A stretch of DNA of 64,000 nt, taken from Dehalococcoidia bacterium (GTDB taxonomy: Bacteria > Chloroflexota > Dehalococcoidia > Lucifugimonadales > Lucifugimonadaceae). Under the pieces are notes generated by a model, which saw only the letters and a program-made list of their open reading frames with translations, searched no databases and was not told the DNA's origin. Position numbers and translations under genes: made by a program. The stretch lies in the NCBI GenBank assembly GCA_022824185.1, contig JAJEAU010000010.1, positions 1-64,000 of the forward strand, read 5' to 3'. Below are positions 26,615-35,403 of this stretch, in pieces; the first letter of the stretch is position 1, and every line of letters begins with the position of its first letter.

Positions 26615-27406
26615 TCAGTAGACCGGCGCTGCTCCACCGTCTACGTTGACCGCTGCTCCGGAGACGTAGCTGGCGGCTGGGGAGCAGAGGAAGGCGATTA
26701 CATCGCCTGCTTCGCTGGCCTCGCCGATGCGGCCTAGAGGGACGCCCGGACCAAACGTTGCCCAGTGATCGTCTAGCGAGTAGGAAGGGTCTTTCGCGTT
26801 TGCGGCTTCCCAGCGAACGCGGTGTTGTCGGCTCTTGAGGACTCCGACGCAGACGGTGTTTACACGGATGCCGTATTCGCCGAACTCTTTCGACCATGCC
26901 TTGGTGAGGGAGATACCAGCGGCTCTTGAGAGAGATGTGGGCTGGCTGCCACCTGCGGCGGCTTTTCCGCCCGGAGTGGTGGTGTTGCAGATCGCGGCGC
27001 CATCGGAGTTCTTGAGGTGGGGCAGGGCGTAGCGGGTCATGTAGATCGCGCCCTTGACCTTGAGGGAGAAGTCGATGTCGAGTTGCTCGTTGGTCATGTC
27101 CTCGAAGGTTGATGCAGAGGATGTTCCTGCGTTGTTCACGAGGATGTCGATGCCACCAAGCTGGTCGGCCGCTGATTCGACGGCACTCTTGACGGCGGCT
27201 TCGTCGGAGACGTCGGCTGGAGCGGCGATCACGGTGCTTCCGGTCTGGCTGCTCAACTCCTTCGCCACGGCTTCGAGGTCTGAGCGAGTCCTCGAGACCA
27301 ATGCCACGCTTGCGCCTTCCGCCGCGAAACGGGTTGCTGCTGCTCTGCCGATTCCTTCGCTTGCGCCGGTTACGATCGCTACTTTTCCTGCTAGTCCAAG
27401 ATCCAT
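26615..27406 (-). CDS. short-chain dehydrogenase/reductase with altered active site
   Basis: A 263-aa classical SDR. The cofactor motif TGASEGIG is at 13-20, NNAG at 91-94, and DGGAAPVY ends the protein. The catalytic YxxxK is missing: the aligned segment reads QPTSLSRAAGISLTK, so Tyr is replaced by Thr157 and Lys by Arg161, and the catalytic Ser by Thr144. It may act as a non-canonical reductase, a hydratase-like enzyme or a non-catalytic binder. It is about 70% identical by eye to the neighbouring gene, so a tandem duplicate. Confidence 0.88.
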   Translation of the reverse strand: MDLGLAGKVAIVTGASEGIGRAAATRFAAEGASVALVSRTRSDLEAVAKELSSQTGSTVIAAPADVSDEAAVKSAVESAADQLGGIDILVNNAGTSSASTFEDMTNEQLDIDFSLKVKGAIYMTRYALPHLKNSDGAAICNTTTPGGKAAAGGSQPTSLSRAAGISLTKAWSKEFGEYGIRVNTVCVGVLKSRQHRVRWEAANAKDPSYSLDDHWATFGPGVPLGRIGEASEAGDVIAFLCSPAASYVSGAAVNVDGGAAPVY

Positions 27407-27501
27407 GCCGTAGATTTCCTTCCTTGATTACCGACCACGTTCGTCCGCACTCTCGAGCGAATCGATTGGTCTGAACTGCAAGTATCGCACTTGCTGGTTC
27501 A

Positions 27502-28293
27502 TCAATAAACCGGTGCAGCTCCTCCGTCGAGGTTCACCGCCGCGCCAGAGACGTAGCTTGCGACCTGAGAACAGAGGAACACGATCACGTCGCCAGCCTC
27601 TGCCGCCTCGCCGATTCGTCCTAGCGGAATGCCGGGACCATAGGATGCCCAGTGGTCCTCCAGAGTGAACGAAGGGTCCTTCGCGTTTGCGACCTCCCAG
27701 TGTCGGCGATTCTGTCGGCTCTTGAATGAACCGATGCAGACCGTGTTAACTCTGATGCCGTGTTCGCCGAACTCCTTGGACCAGGCCTTTGTCAGCGAAA
27801 TGCCTGCGGCTCGGGACAGTGCGGTGGGCTGAGCACCGCCGGGCGCCGCTTTGCCGGCCGCAGTCGTGATGTTGCAGATGGCTGCGCTTTGTGACTGTTT
27901 GAGATGAGGCAGGGCGTACCTCGTCATGAATATTGCGCCTTTGACCTTGACGTCGAAGTCAAAATCGAGGATTTCGTTGGTCATGTCTTCGAATCGGTTG
28001 GCGTTTCCCTGACCGGCGTTGTTGACCAGGATGTCGATACCGCCAAGTTTCTCGGCGACATCGTTGACCGCGCTTTTCACCGCGTCTTCGTCGGCGACGT
28101 CCGCGGGTGCCGTGATGACATTGCCGCCGGTTTTACTTCTGATGTCAGCGGCTGCCGTTTCCAGATCGAAAGCTGTGCGTGCCAGGATGGCGACGCTTGC
28201 GCCTTCTTGTGCGAAACGCGTGGCGGCGGCTTTGCCGATGCCGAAGCTGGCACCAGTGACTAAAGCGACTTTTCCTGTTAGTCCGAGGTCCAT
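27502..28293 (-). CDS. short-chain dehydrogenase/reductase paralogue, altered active site
   Basis: A 263-aa paralogue of the 26615-27406 protein, with TGASFGIG at 13-20 and NNAG at 91-94. It has the same loss of YxxxK (QPTALSRAAGISLTK, giving Thr157 and Arg161). Because both copies keep the change, it is probably a fixed family trait and not a recent defect. The gap between the two genes (95 bp) has no terminator, so they may be co-transcribed. It is divergent from the class V aminotransferase at 28420. Confidence 0.88.
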   Translation of the reverse strand: MDLGLTGKVALVTGASFGIGKAAATRFAQEGASVAILARTAFDLETAAADIRSKTGGNVITAPADVADEDAVKSAVNDVAEKLGGIDILVNNAGQGNANRFEDMTNEILDFDFDVKVKGAIFMTRYALPHLKQSQSAAICNITTAAGKAAPGGAQPTALSRAAGISLTKAWSKEFGEHGIRVNTVCIGSFKSRQNRRHWEVANAKDPSFTLEDHWASYGPGIPLGRIGEAAEAGDVIVFLCSQVASYVSGAAVNLDGGAAPVY

Positions 28294-28419
28294 AACGATG
28301 ATTTCCTACCTGAGTTTCTCGCGTTTACAATTGGCACGTTATCTCAACTTCATTTGCCTGAGTTGCCGATATAGATTATCGTGATTTCGCAACCCAACAT
28401 TGATCTGAGGTGAGGATCC

Positions 28420-29664
28420 TTGACATCCACGCAGTCCGAAAATGGGAGAATGGCTGACCCTAACTACCTGGCCACGCGGTCGCGGTCGGTGCCGCGCCGT
28501 ATGATTCTTGGGCCGGGTCCGAGTTCAGCCAGCCCCCGGGTTCTTCGTGCGATGTCGCAGCCGATCATCGGTTACCTCGATCCGGCGTTTTTTGAGATTC
28601 TTGAAGACGTGCAATCAATGTTGTCTCGCGTCTTCCTTACGAGTCAGACCACAATGACGGTCGCTGGTGCCGGATCCGCCGGTATGGAAGCTGGACTTTC
28701 GAGTCTTTTGGAGCGCGGGGATAAGGCGATCATCTGCGTTAACGGATTCTTCTGCGAGCGCCAGATATTGATGTGCGAGCGTCTGGGTGTGGAGGTCGTC
28801 AGGGTTGACGCGGAGTATGGTCGGACTGTCGATCCGCAACTTTTGGAAGATGCGCTGAAAGCAAATCCCGACACCAAGCTGGTTTCGGCGATCCATGCAG
28901 AAACCTCGGCGGGGGTATTGCAGGACATCGCGACGCTTTCGGGTTTGGCTCACGATCATGGCGCATTGTTCATGACTGATGTCGTCACGTCGTTGGCGGG
29001 AACCTCGGTTGAGTTTGACGCTTGGGAGGTCGATTACGCGTACGGGGGTTCGCAGAAGTGTCTCGCGGCTCCACCAGGGATTAGCCCTGTGGCAGTTTCT
29101 GATCGGGCGTTGGAGCACGTGCGGAACCGGAAGACTCTGCCGAGTTCGTGGTATCTTGATCTGTCTCTGATTGCCAACTACTGGGGGCCCGACCATGTTC
29201 ACCATCACACGACCCCGGTGAGCATGATCTACGGTTTGCGGGAAGCGTTGGTGTTGGTGGAGGAAGAAGGGCTGGAGACGCGATGGTTGCGGCATGAGAA
29301 AGTCGCCGGGGCGTTGCGGGCGGGTCTTGCGGCGTTGGGCCTCGATTCTCCCGTTGATCCTGAGCATCGGCTGAACCAACTAACCGTCGTAACGCTGCCA
29401 GAGGGAGTAGATGACGCTGAACTGAGGTCGGCTCTGTTAAACGAGTATTCGATAGAGGTCGGGCGTGGGTTGGGCCAGTTCGCAGGGAAGGTGATCCGCG
29501 TCGGATTGATGGGCGAGTCTTGCGTGCCTGCCAATGTGTTTGCGCTGCTCAACGCTCTGGAACGCATCTTGCCGCGATTGGGTTACGAGGTGCCGCAAGG
29601 TGAAGCGGTCGCGGCGGCATCGATGACGCTGGCGGATGATCCCTCGCCGGTTGCGGTCGTTTAG
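28420..29664 (+). CDS. class V aminotransferase (serine/alanine-glyoxylate type)
   Basis: A 414-aa fold-type I PLP enzyme. It resembles alanine-glyoxylate and serine-glyoxylate aminotransferases: MILGPGPSSASPRVLRAM at the start, FMTDVVTSLAGT with the PLP-ring aspartate at D187, and the PLP lysine K213 in YGGSQKCLAAPPG. The TTG at 28420 has an excellent GAGGTGAGG ribosome binding site; the ATG 30 nt on does not. It would convert glyoxylate to glycine, which fits the adjacent glycolate oxidase genes. Its stop overlaps that of glcF by 4 nt. Confidence 0.9.
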   Translation: MTSTQSENGRMADPNYLATRSRSVPRRMILGPGPSSASPRVLRAMSQPIIGYLDPAFFEILEDVQSMLSRVFLTSQTTMTVAGAGSAGMEAGLSSLLERGDKAIICVNGFFCERQILMCERLGVEVVRVDAEYGRTVDPQLLEDALKANPDTKLVSAIHAETSAGVLQDIATLSGLAHDHGALFMTDVVTSLAGTSVEFDAWEVDYAYGGSQKCLAAPPGISPVAVSDRALEHVRNRKTLPSSWYLDLSLIANYWGPDHVHHHTTPVSMIYGLREALVLVEEEGLETRWLRHEKVAGALRAGLAALGLDSPVDPEHRLNQLTVVTLPEGVDDAELRSALLNEYSIEVGRGLGQFAGKVIRVGLMGESCVPANVFALLNALERILPRLGYEVPQGEAVAAASMTLADDPSPVAVV

Positions 29665-30971
29665 GCGTAGTCTCCGCCGGCTCGGTACACCTCGTCGAGG
29701 ATATCGACCGCGTAGCGGACTTCAATTTCAGAGCCGGCTCTCGTGAGCGCGTTTCCTAGCTGTAATGCGCATCCGGGGTTGCCGGTGGCCATGTAGTTTG
29801 CTCCGGTGGCGATGATGTTCCGGGCTTTGCGGTCGCCGAGTCGGGTTGACATGTCGCGTTGTGTGATGGAGTAGGTCCCTGCGGAGCCGCAACAGACGGT
29901 GGATTCGGCCATCTCGACTACCTGCACTCCGGGAATTGAACGCAGAATCTGGCGTGGCGGATCGCTGACGCGTTGGGTCGAGAGGAGGTGACACGGGTCT
30001 TGGAAGACGACTCTGGCATCGAGGCGTCCGGTAGGGGTTTTGAAACCGTAGTCGGCAAGGAGTTCGTGGATATCGCGCGTCTTGTTAGCTAGTTCCTCCG
30101 CTCTTTCGTCGCCATCGAGCAGTTCGCCGTACTCCTTCATCGTCGAGCCGCATCCAGCGGAGGAGGAGACCACGGCATCCGGGTTCATCGACAAGAGGGC
30201 GGTGACGTTGTTTGCGGCCATCTGGCGCGCGGTTGCTCGTTCGCCCGCGTACATGTTGAGTGAACCGCAGCATCCTTGGTCTGACGGCAGATGGACCTCG
30301 AATCCGTTGTGAACGAGGACGCGGAGAGTGGCCTGCATCGTCTCGGCGTGCATCATCGACATGACGCAGCCTCCGAGCAATGATACGCGGGCTTTGATCT
30401 GTCCTTGGGGTTTCAGGACTCGGCCATCCGCCACGAAGAAGTCCTTGCCCATAGGCGGCAGCGATTGATCGAGGTATTCGTATCGATCGGGCAGGACCTT
30501 CAGGACGCCGATCTTTTTCGTCAGGGTGCGTGCGCCGGATCGCTGGTAGAAACGGGTCATCTTGCCGAAGGTTCGCATGAGCTTGGGTTTCGGGAGCAAC
30601 CGGTTGAAGCCCATGTTGCGTGCGAATCTCTCCCGCATCGGGCGCTTGACCGGAGTTTTCATCTCCGCTCGCGTTGCCATCATGATGCGACCGTAAGGTA
30701 CGCCGGACGGGCATGCGACCTCACATGCGCGGCATTGGAGGCAGAGGTCCCAGTGGCGCGTCACGGTCGGTGTCATCTCGACGCGGCCTTCGTTGACTGC
30801 TTTCATCAACGTCAAACGGCCGCGTGGGGATTCGGCTTCCAATCCGGTTTCGAGATAGGTCGGGCAGGCGTTGAGACAGAATCCGCACTGGACGCACTTG
30901 TAGAGATCGTCCTCCGACGGCGCGTCGGCGGTGATAAATCCTCTTTCCGGTGTGGCTGGTGTGGATTTCAA
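29661..30971 (-). CDS. glcF: glycolate oxidase iron-sulfur subunit
   Basis: A 436-aa Fe-S protein that takes electrons from the flavin subunits GlcD/GlcE to the quinone pool. Two [4Fe-4S] motifs, CVQCGFCLNACP (C26, C29, C32, C36) and CLQCRACEVACP (C77, C80, C83, C87), are followed by two CCG domains (DQGCCGS and VCCGSAGT). It lies 16 nt downstream of glcE on the same strand. GlcD is encoded 7 kb away. Confidence 0.95.
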   Translation of the reverse strand: MKSTPATPERGFITADAPSEDDLYKCVQCGFCLNACPTYLETGLEAESPRGRLTLMKAVNEGRVEMTPTVTRHWDLCLQCRACEVACPSGVPYGRIMMATRAEMKTPVKRPMRERFARNMGFNRLLPKPKLMRTFGKMTRFYQRSGARTLTKKIGVLKVLPDRYEYLDQSLPPMGKDFFVADGRVLKPQGQIKARVSLLGGCVMSMMHAETMQATLRVLVHNGFEVHLPSDQGCCGSLNMYAGERATARQMAANNVTALLSMNPDAVVSSSAGCGSTMKEYGELLDGDERAEELANKTRDIHELLADYGFKTPTGRLDARVVFQDPCHLLSTQRVSDPPRQILRSIPGVQVVEMAESTVCCGSAGTYSITQRDMSTRLGDRKARNIIATGANYMATGNPGCALQLGNALTRAGSEIEVRYAVDILDEVYRAGGDYA

Positions 30972-30987
30972 AGTGGGCGTCCCGCGA

Positions 30988-32271
30988 TTAGATATTGAAT
31001 GCGAATCGGCCTGGATTCAAGCGGTGTTCCGGGTCGAATTGGTGCTTCATGTTTTTCATGATCTGCGCGGATGAGGCATCGATGCCGAAGACGTCGATCT
31101 CATGCTTGACTTGGATGGGGCAACGCTCGACGACCAGAGAACCGCCGGTTTCTCGGAGAATCTCCTTGGCGTTGTTGACGAATGTGATGGCGTCGGCGTC
31201 GGCTATATCCTCGATGCCGAATTGAATAGAACCGTATCCTACGTCGATGATCGAAGAAGTCGAGCCAAGTCGGCTGCGACCCAAGAGTCGTTCGAGTCGG
31301 CTCAATAGATCAATGGAGACGGTGGGTTTGGCGGCGATCCTGAGGCTTAACTTTGCGCTCTCGCCCGTTGAACCTGCGTAGGTCCAGATGTCGGTTTCCG
31401 ACGCGCCGGATAAAACCTCGTAGCCGGTCGCAGGCACAGTTCCAGCCAATCCTGTCAATTCGTTCAGTTGGCGGGTCAGTGCTGTGGGTGATCCGGTCAC
31501 TTGGACAAGCATGAGGTGGTATGCCTCGCCAGAACCGTTGTCCGTATCCATGTGGCGATTCGCGGCGAGTTCTCTGATTGCACCGACCGCTGTCGGGCCA
31601 GTGAATAGACGTGCCGCTTCGACGTTGACGTTTATGTTGCCGACGTCGACTGCAGCATTGGCCGCTGAACTCAATCGGTCGAACCACATAGCTACAGTCT
31701 GGCGACCCTCCGGCACAGGGATCAGTTTCAGTGCGACGCTGACGATGACACCCAAGGTGCCAAAGGCGCCGGTATGGAGTCGGTGGAGGTCGTAACCTTG
31801 GACGTTTTTGACGACTCTGCCGCCGGACTTTGTAGGAGTGCCGTCGGCGAGGACGACTGACATGCCAATCACCCAGTCGCGGATACCGCCGAAGCGCGGA
31901 GCTAAACGGCTTGGCGCGTTGGAGGCGATGGAACCTCCGATCGTCGCATCGGTCGGATGAAGGACTTCAAACGGCAATCTCTGCTGGGATTGGACCAGCA
32001 AGGATGAGAGGTCGGCGATCTTTGCTCCGGCGTCGCATACTAGCGTCATGTCTCCGGCAACGTGGTCGATCTCCGAGGTCAAACCGCTCAGATCCAGGGC
32101 GACATCGTAGCCTTTGGGCGTGTTGCCGATGCCCATCCGTGTTCCGCCGCCCCAAGGCACTACCGTCTTGCCTTGGCGGTAGAGGTCTGACAGATACAGG
32201 ACGACGCCCGATTTCTTAGTCGGGCTTATTACTTCAGCGGGAAGTAACCCGTCAACAGGGAAGTCGCTCAA
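30988..32271 (-). CDS. glcE: glycolate oxidase FAD-binding subunit
   Basis: A 427-aa PCMH-type flavoprotein. The FAD-binding loop VVPWGGGTRMGIG is at about 38-50, then DATIGGSIASNAPS and GGRVVKNVQGYDLHRL, a typical GlcE arrangement. It forms the membrane-associated glycolate dehydrogenase with GlcD and GlcF and converts glycolate to glyoxylate. It lies 16 nt upstream of glcF, so the two form an operon. Confidence 0.93.
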   Translation of the reverse strand: MSDFPVDGLLPAEVISPTKKSGVVLYLSDLYRQGKTVVPWGGGTRMGIGNTPKGYDVALDLSGLTSEIDHVAGDMTLVCDAGAKIADLSSLLVQSQQRLPFEVLHPTDATIGGSIASNAPSRLAPRFGGIRDWVIGMSVVLADGTPTKSGGRVVKNVQGYDLHRLHTGAFGTLGVIVSVALKLIPVPEGRQTVAMWFDRLSSAANAAVDVGNINVNVEAARLFTGPTAVGAIRELAANRHMDTDNGSGEAYHLMLVQVTGSPTALTRQLNELTGLAGTVPATGYEVLSGASETDIWTYAGSTGESAKLSLRIAAKPTVSIDLLSRLERLLGRSRLGSTSSIIDVGYGSIQFGIEDIADADAITFVNNAKEILRETGGSLVVERCPIQVKHEIDVFGIDASSAQIMKNMKHQFDPEHRLNPGRFAFNI

Positions 32272-32287
32272 TCGGTTTATACGTCCT

Positions 32288-32719
32288 TTAGTGCTCCGTG
32301 TTGAGCTGCCACCCGATGCCGAACTTGTCGATGCACGATCCGAAGTATGAACCCCAGAACATCTCTTGCATCGGCATCGTCACCGTGCCGCCATCGGATA
32401 ACTTGGCGAAGAGTTCGTCGGCCGATTCTTTGCTCTCAGGTTGGTAGGAGATGGAGAAGTTGTTGCCTTGGGTGACTGGTGGTGCGAACTGCGCAGGTAC
32501 GTCTGAGCCCATCAACACGCTGCTGCCGATTGGGTATGTGACATGCATCACCTGGTCGAGCGCTTCTTCCGACCAACCATGCTCTTCCGCCGTGCCTTCC
32601 ATTGGAGGCATGTTGTGGAACGTCTCGAAAATCGCGAATTCGCCGCCGAATATGGATCGATAAAACTCGAAGACTTCCCGGCAGTTGCCGTTGAAATGAA
32701 GGTAGATGGTAAGGCTCAA
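32288..32719 (-). CDS. PhnB-like VOC family protein
   Basis: A 143-aa glyoxalase-fold protein of the PhnB/3-demethylubiquinone-like branch: LTIYLHFNGNCREVFEFYRSIFGGEF at the start and a terminal MFWGSYFGSCIDKFGIGWQLN. The TTG at 32719 has AGGAG 6 nt upstream and gives the family start; the longer frame to 32782 has none. These proteins are often annotated as glyoxalase/bleomycin resistance; the substrate is unknown. It lies 16 nt upstream of glcE and could be in that operon. Confidence 0.9.
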   Translation of the reverse strand: MSLTIYLHFNGNCREVFEFYRSIFGGEFAIFETFHNMPPMEGTAEEHGWSEEALDQVMHVTYPIGSSVLMGSDVPAQFAPPVTQGNNFSISYQPESKESADELFAKLSDGGTVTMPMQEMFWGSYFGSCIDKFGIGWQLNTEH

Positions 32720-32756
32720 TGTGCACTCCTCGTCCGGTGCGTTGTTCGAGTCAAGT

Positions 32757-33749
32757 CTAACCTTGGTTGTAAGTGCCTCCAACCTCGGCGTAGGTGGTCC
32801 TGACGGCTTCGCTTGCCGCCGTTGCTTCGTCTATCGCTTCTTGCGGGACATCTTCGTGCCAGGCTTTGAGATTCGAGCGGACATGCTCGACGGTGTGGGC
32901 GCCCATGATGCAGGCGGTGACGTTGGGATTTTTGATGACCCACTGCGAGGTCAACGCGTTCATGGAGACGCCATACTTTGCTGCGATGTCGACAATCTTC
33001 TCGACGACCTCGAAGTTGGCTTGCGACCAGTAAGTGTCGCGGAATGATTGGAAGTGGCGGAAATCAGGCGAAAACCGGCTGCCCGGTGTGGCTTTGAAGT
33101 GGAGATCTTGACCTAGCAGGAGGCCCCCGGCTCTCGGGGAGAACGCCATGACGCCGAGACCGTGCTCGCGGGTGACCGGGAAGAGCTCGCGTTCGGGGTC
33201 CCGCGCTAGGAGGCTGTATCGGGTTTGGAGGCAGTCGAATCGGCGGGCCGTGCGTTTGTCCGCTTGCCACAATGCTTCGATGAGTTGGAACGCGGCGAAG
33301 TTGCAGACGCCGATGTATCTCGCTTTGCCAGACTTGACGACGTCGCTGTAAGCGTCGACGAACTCATCGATCGGCACGTGAGTCGGGAAGTCGTGGATCT
33401 GGTAGAGGTCGATGTAGTCGGTTCGTAGGCGACGCAGGGAGTCGTCGATTGCCTGCATCGCATACTTTCGACTGACTTGCCGGTCGTTGGGGCCGAGGCC
33501 CAAGCGACCGTTGCCTTTGGTCGCCAAGATAACGTCGTAACGGCGTCCTTGCAGGAACTTGCCGATGAACGTCTCGGAACGTCCTTCCTCGTAGACGTTT
33601 GCGGTGTCGATGAAGTTGACGCCGCCATCGAAGGCTGCAGCCATCACGCGGAGCGATTCGACTTCGTCCATCTGCCCGCCGAAGTTGTCTCCCCCCATGC
33701 AGTATTCGGAGACTTTGAGGCCGGTTCTTCCTAGCCTGACGTATTCCAT
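32757..33749 (-). CDS. aldo/keto reductase (1)
   Basis: A 330-aa aldo/keto reductase. It starts MEYVRLGRTGLKVSEYCMGG and carries the tetrad D and Y in FIDTANVYEEGRSE, K in LATKGNGRLG and H in LYQIHDFP. It reduces carbonyls or oxidises sugars using NADP(H); the substrate is unknown. It is the first of three paralogues in 4 kb on the same strand, and is the closest relative of the gene at 33767 (17 nt away). Confidence 0.93.
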   Translation of the reverse strand: MEYVRLGRTGLKVSEYCMGGDNFGGQMDEVESLRVMAAAFDGGVNFIDTANVYEEGRSETFIGKFLQGRRYDVILATKGNGRLGLGPNDRQVSRKYAMQAIDDSLRRLRTDYIDLYQIHDFPTHVPIDEFVDAYSDVVKSGKARYIGVCNFAAFQLIEALWQADKRTARRFDCLQTRYSLLARDPERELFPVTREHGLGVMAFSPRAGGLLLGQDLHFKATPGSRFSPDFRHFQSFRDTYWSQANFEVVEKIVDIAAKYGVSMNALTSQWVIKNPNVTACIMGAHTVEHVRSNLKAWHEDVPQEAIDEATAASEAVRTTYAEVGGTYNQG

Positions 33750-33766
33750 GGGATTTTGTGTTGGGT

Positions 33767-34738
33767 TCAGACCTGTGCGAATGTTGTCCGAACGGCTTCA
33801 CTGACGGCGGTTGCTTCGTCGAGTGCCTCTTGGGGCACTTCTTCTTCCCATGCCGACAGGTTGGACCGGAGCTGTTCTTCGGTTCGTGCTCCGACGATGC
33901 AAGAGGTCACCACAGGGTTGCTGATCACCCATCGCAGGGCGAGGGCGTTTGCGGAAACGCCGTAGCGTTCGCCGATCCCGATGATTTTTTCCATCGCGTC
34001 GAACATCGGCTCGGACCAGTAGGTGTCGCGGTACCACTGGGAGGCTCGGAAGTCGTCAGAGAATCGCCCGCCAGCTTCGGCTTCGAAGTTTCGATGCTTG
34101 CCTAGGAGGAAACCGCCTGCTTGAGGAGAGTAGGGGATTACGCCGAGGCCGTATTCGGCGCAGACGGGGAGCAGTTCTCGCTCGGGATCGCGCACTAGCA
34201 GGTTGTATTTGGGTTGCACGCAGTCGAAGCGACGCGCACCGAGGCGATCTGCTTCCCACAACGCCTCGACGAGTTGATACCCGCTGAAGTTGGATACGCC
34301 GATGTAGCGCGCCTTGCCCGATTCGACGATGTCGGAGTAGGCTTGCACGAACTCGTCGATGGGGACATCGGGTGGGAAGGAGTGGATCTGATACAGATCG
34401 ACGTAATCCGTGTTTAGTCGTCGGAGCGAGTCGTCGATGGCCTGCATGACGTATTTTCGGCTGACGAATTGGTCGTTGGGTCCGTCGCCTACTCGGCTGT
34501 TGCCTTTGGTGGCGAGGATGACATCGTACCGTTTGCCTTGGATGAACTTGCCGACGATGGGTTCGGATCGTCCGTCCATGTAGGAGTTGGCAGTGTCGAT
34601 GAAGTTGACGCCGCCGTCGAATGCTGCGCCCATAATGCGGAGAGCTTCCGATTCGTCGGTCTGGCCACCGAAGTTGTCGGCTCCGATGCAGTATTCGGAG
34701 ACTTTGAGGCCGGTTCTTCCTAGGTTTGTGTAGTTCAT
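33767..34738 (-). CDS. aldo/keto reductase (2)
   Basis: A 323-aa paralogue of the previous gene: MNYTNLGRTGLKVSEYCIGADNFGG split at the start, catalytic DTANSYMDGRSE, LATKGNSRVG and LYQIHSFPP. It shares long blocks with its neighbour, pointing to tandem duplication with subsequent divergence. The 17-nt spacing means the two are probably co-transcribed. The substrate is unknown. Confidence 0.93.
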   Translation of the reverse strand: MNYTNLGRTGLKVSEYCIGADNFGGQTDESEALRIMGAAFDGGVNFIDTANSYMDGRSEPIVGKFIQGKRYDVILATKGNSRVGDGPNDQFVSRKYVMQAIDDSLRRLNTDYVDLYQIHSFPPDVPIDEFVQAYSDIVESGKARYIGVSNFSGYQLVEALWEADRLGARRFDCVQPKYNLLVRDPERELLPVCAEYGLGVIPYSPQAGGFLLGKHRNFEAEAGGRFSDDFRASQWYRDTYWSEPMFDAMEKIIGIGERYGVSANALALRWVISNPVVTSCIVGARTEEQLRSNLSAWEEEVPQEALDEATAVSEAVRTTFAQV

Positions 34739-34760
34739 TGAGATTCCCTATGTATTTCTG

Positions 34761-35399
34761 CTAGCTGTCATTCGTGTTTTCGACGTGAGTTTTGAGAACA
34801 GTGAGAAAATCAGGAGCGTATTTTTTGTGCGAGGTGTAGTGCACGTTCCACAATCCGGATTTCCTTACTGCATGATGTGAAGCAGATCGGCCTAACCAAC
34901 TACTGGACGGAGGGTCGATGGAATCTGGTTTTCGGTTGCTCAACAACGCGATCGAATCGCGCTCGATCATTTTCCGCGTGTCGTGACCATTCTCTTCGTC
35001 AACTTGGACCCACATAAACCGCATATTCCCGATGTGATCGGTGATGCTGCGCGAGTCAACGGAATATGGGTCCTGATTCGGCTCGCAGGCGCGTTCACGG
35101 AGCGCATCCCTGACATGAACACGAAACACAGATCGCCCGTTGTACATCAAATGCTCAAACAGCCGCGTCCAAATGGTGCTGCGCGAGTTGGCAGTCAATC
35201 CGTGCGTACCGACGCGGACCACCCTCAAACATTCGGATTTGGCGCGAGTCTCTCCAGGTTCGAAGATGTAGTACACGCCCTTGACACCGGGCGAAACAAC
35301 CGAGGTGAAGTTCAAAAGCGGATGCGGACCGCCAATTCGTTCGCTGAGTTGGCTCATCAACCCGTAAAAGCAGTCGACATCCGTTTTCCGATCCGACAT
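34761..35399 (-). CDS. GIY-YIG-like nuclease family protein
   Basis: A 212-aa protein with a GIY-YIG-like core: GVYYIFEPGETR at 41-52 and LRVVRVGTHGLTANSRSTIWTRLFEH at about 58-83. A C-terminal DPPSSSWLGRSA, then VRKSGLWNVHYTSHKKYAPDFL completes the pattern of a family of bacterial proteins I recall with a GVYFFFEPGE hallmark. No attached DNA-binding domain is visible. It interrupts a run of aldo/keto reductase genes on the same strand, 22 nt upstream of the second one. Its function is unknown; an accessory (possibly defence) gene inserted in a metabolic operon is plausible. Confidence 0.6.
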   Translation of the reverse strand: MSDRKTDVDCFYGLMSQLSERIGGPHPLLNFTSVVSPGVKGVYYIFEPGETRAKSECLRVVRVGTHGLTANSRSTIWTRLFEHLMYNGRSVFRVHVRDALRERACEPNQDPYSVDSRSITDHIGNMRFMWVQVDEENGHDTRKMIERDSIALLSNRKPDSIDPPSSSWLGRSASHHAVRKSGLWNVHYTSHKKYAPDFLTVLKTHVENTNDS

Positions 35400-35403
35400 T
35401 GGC

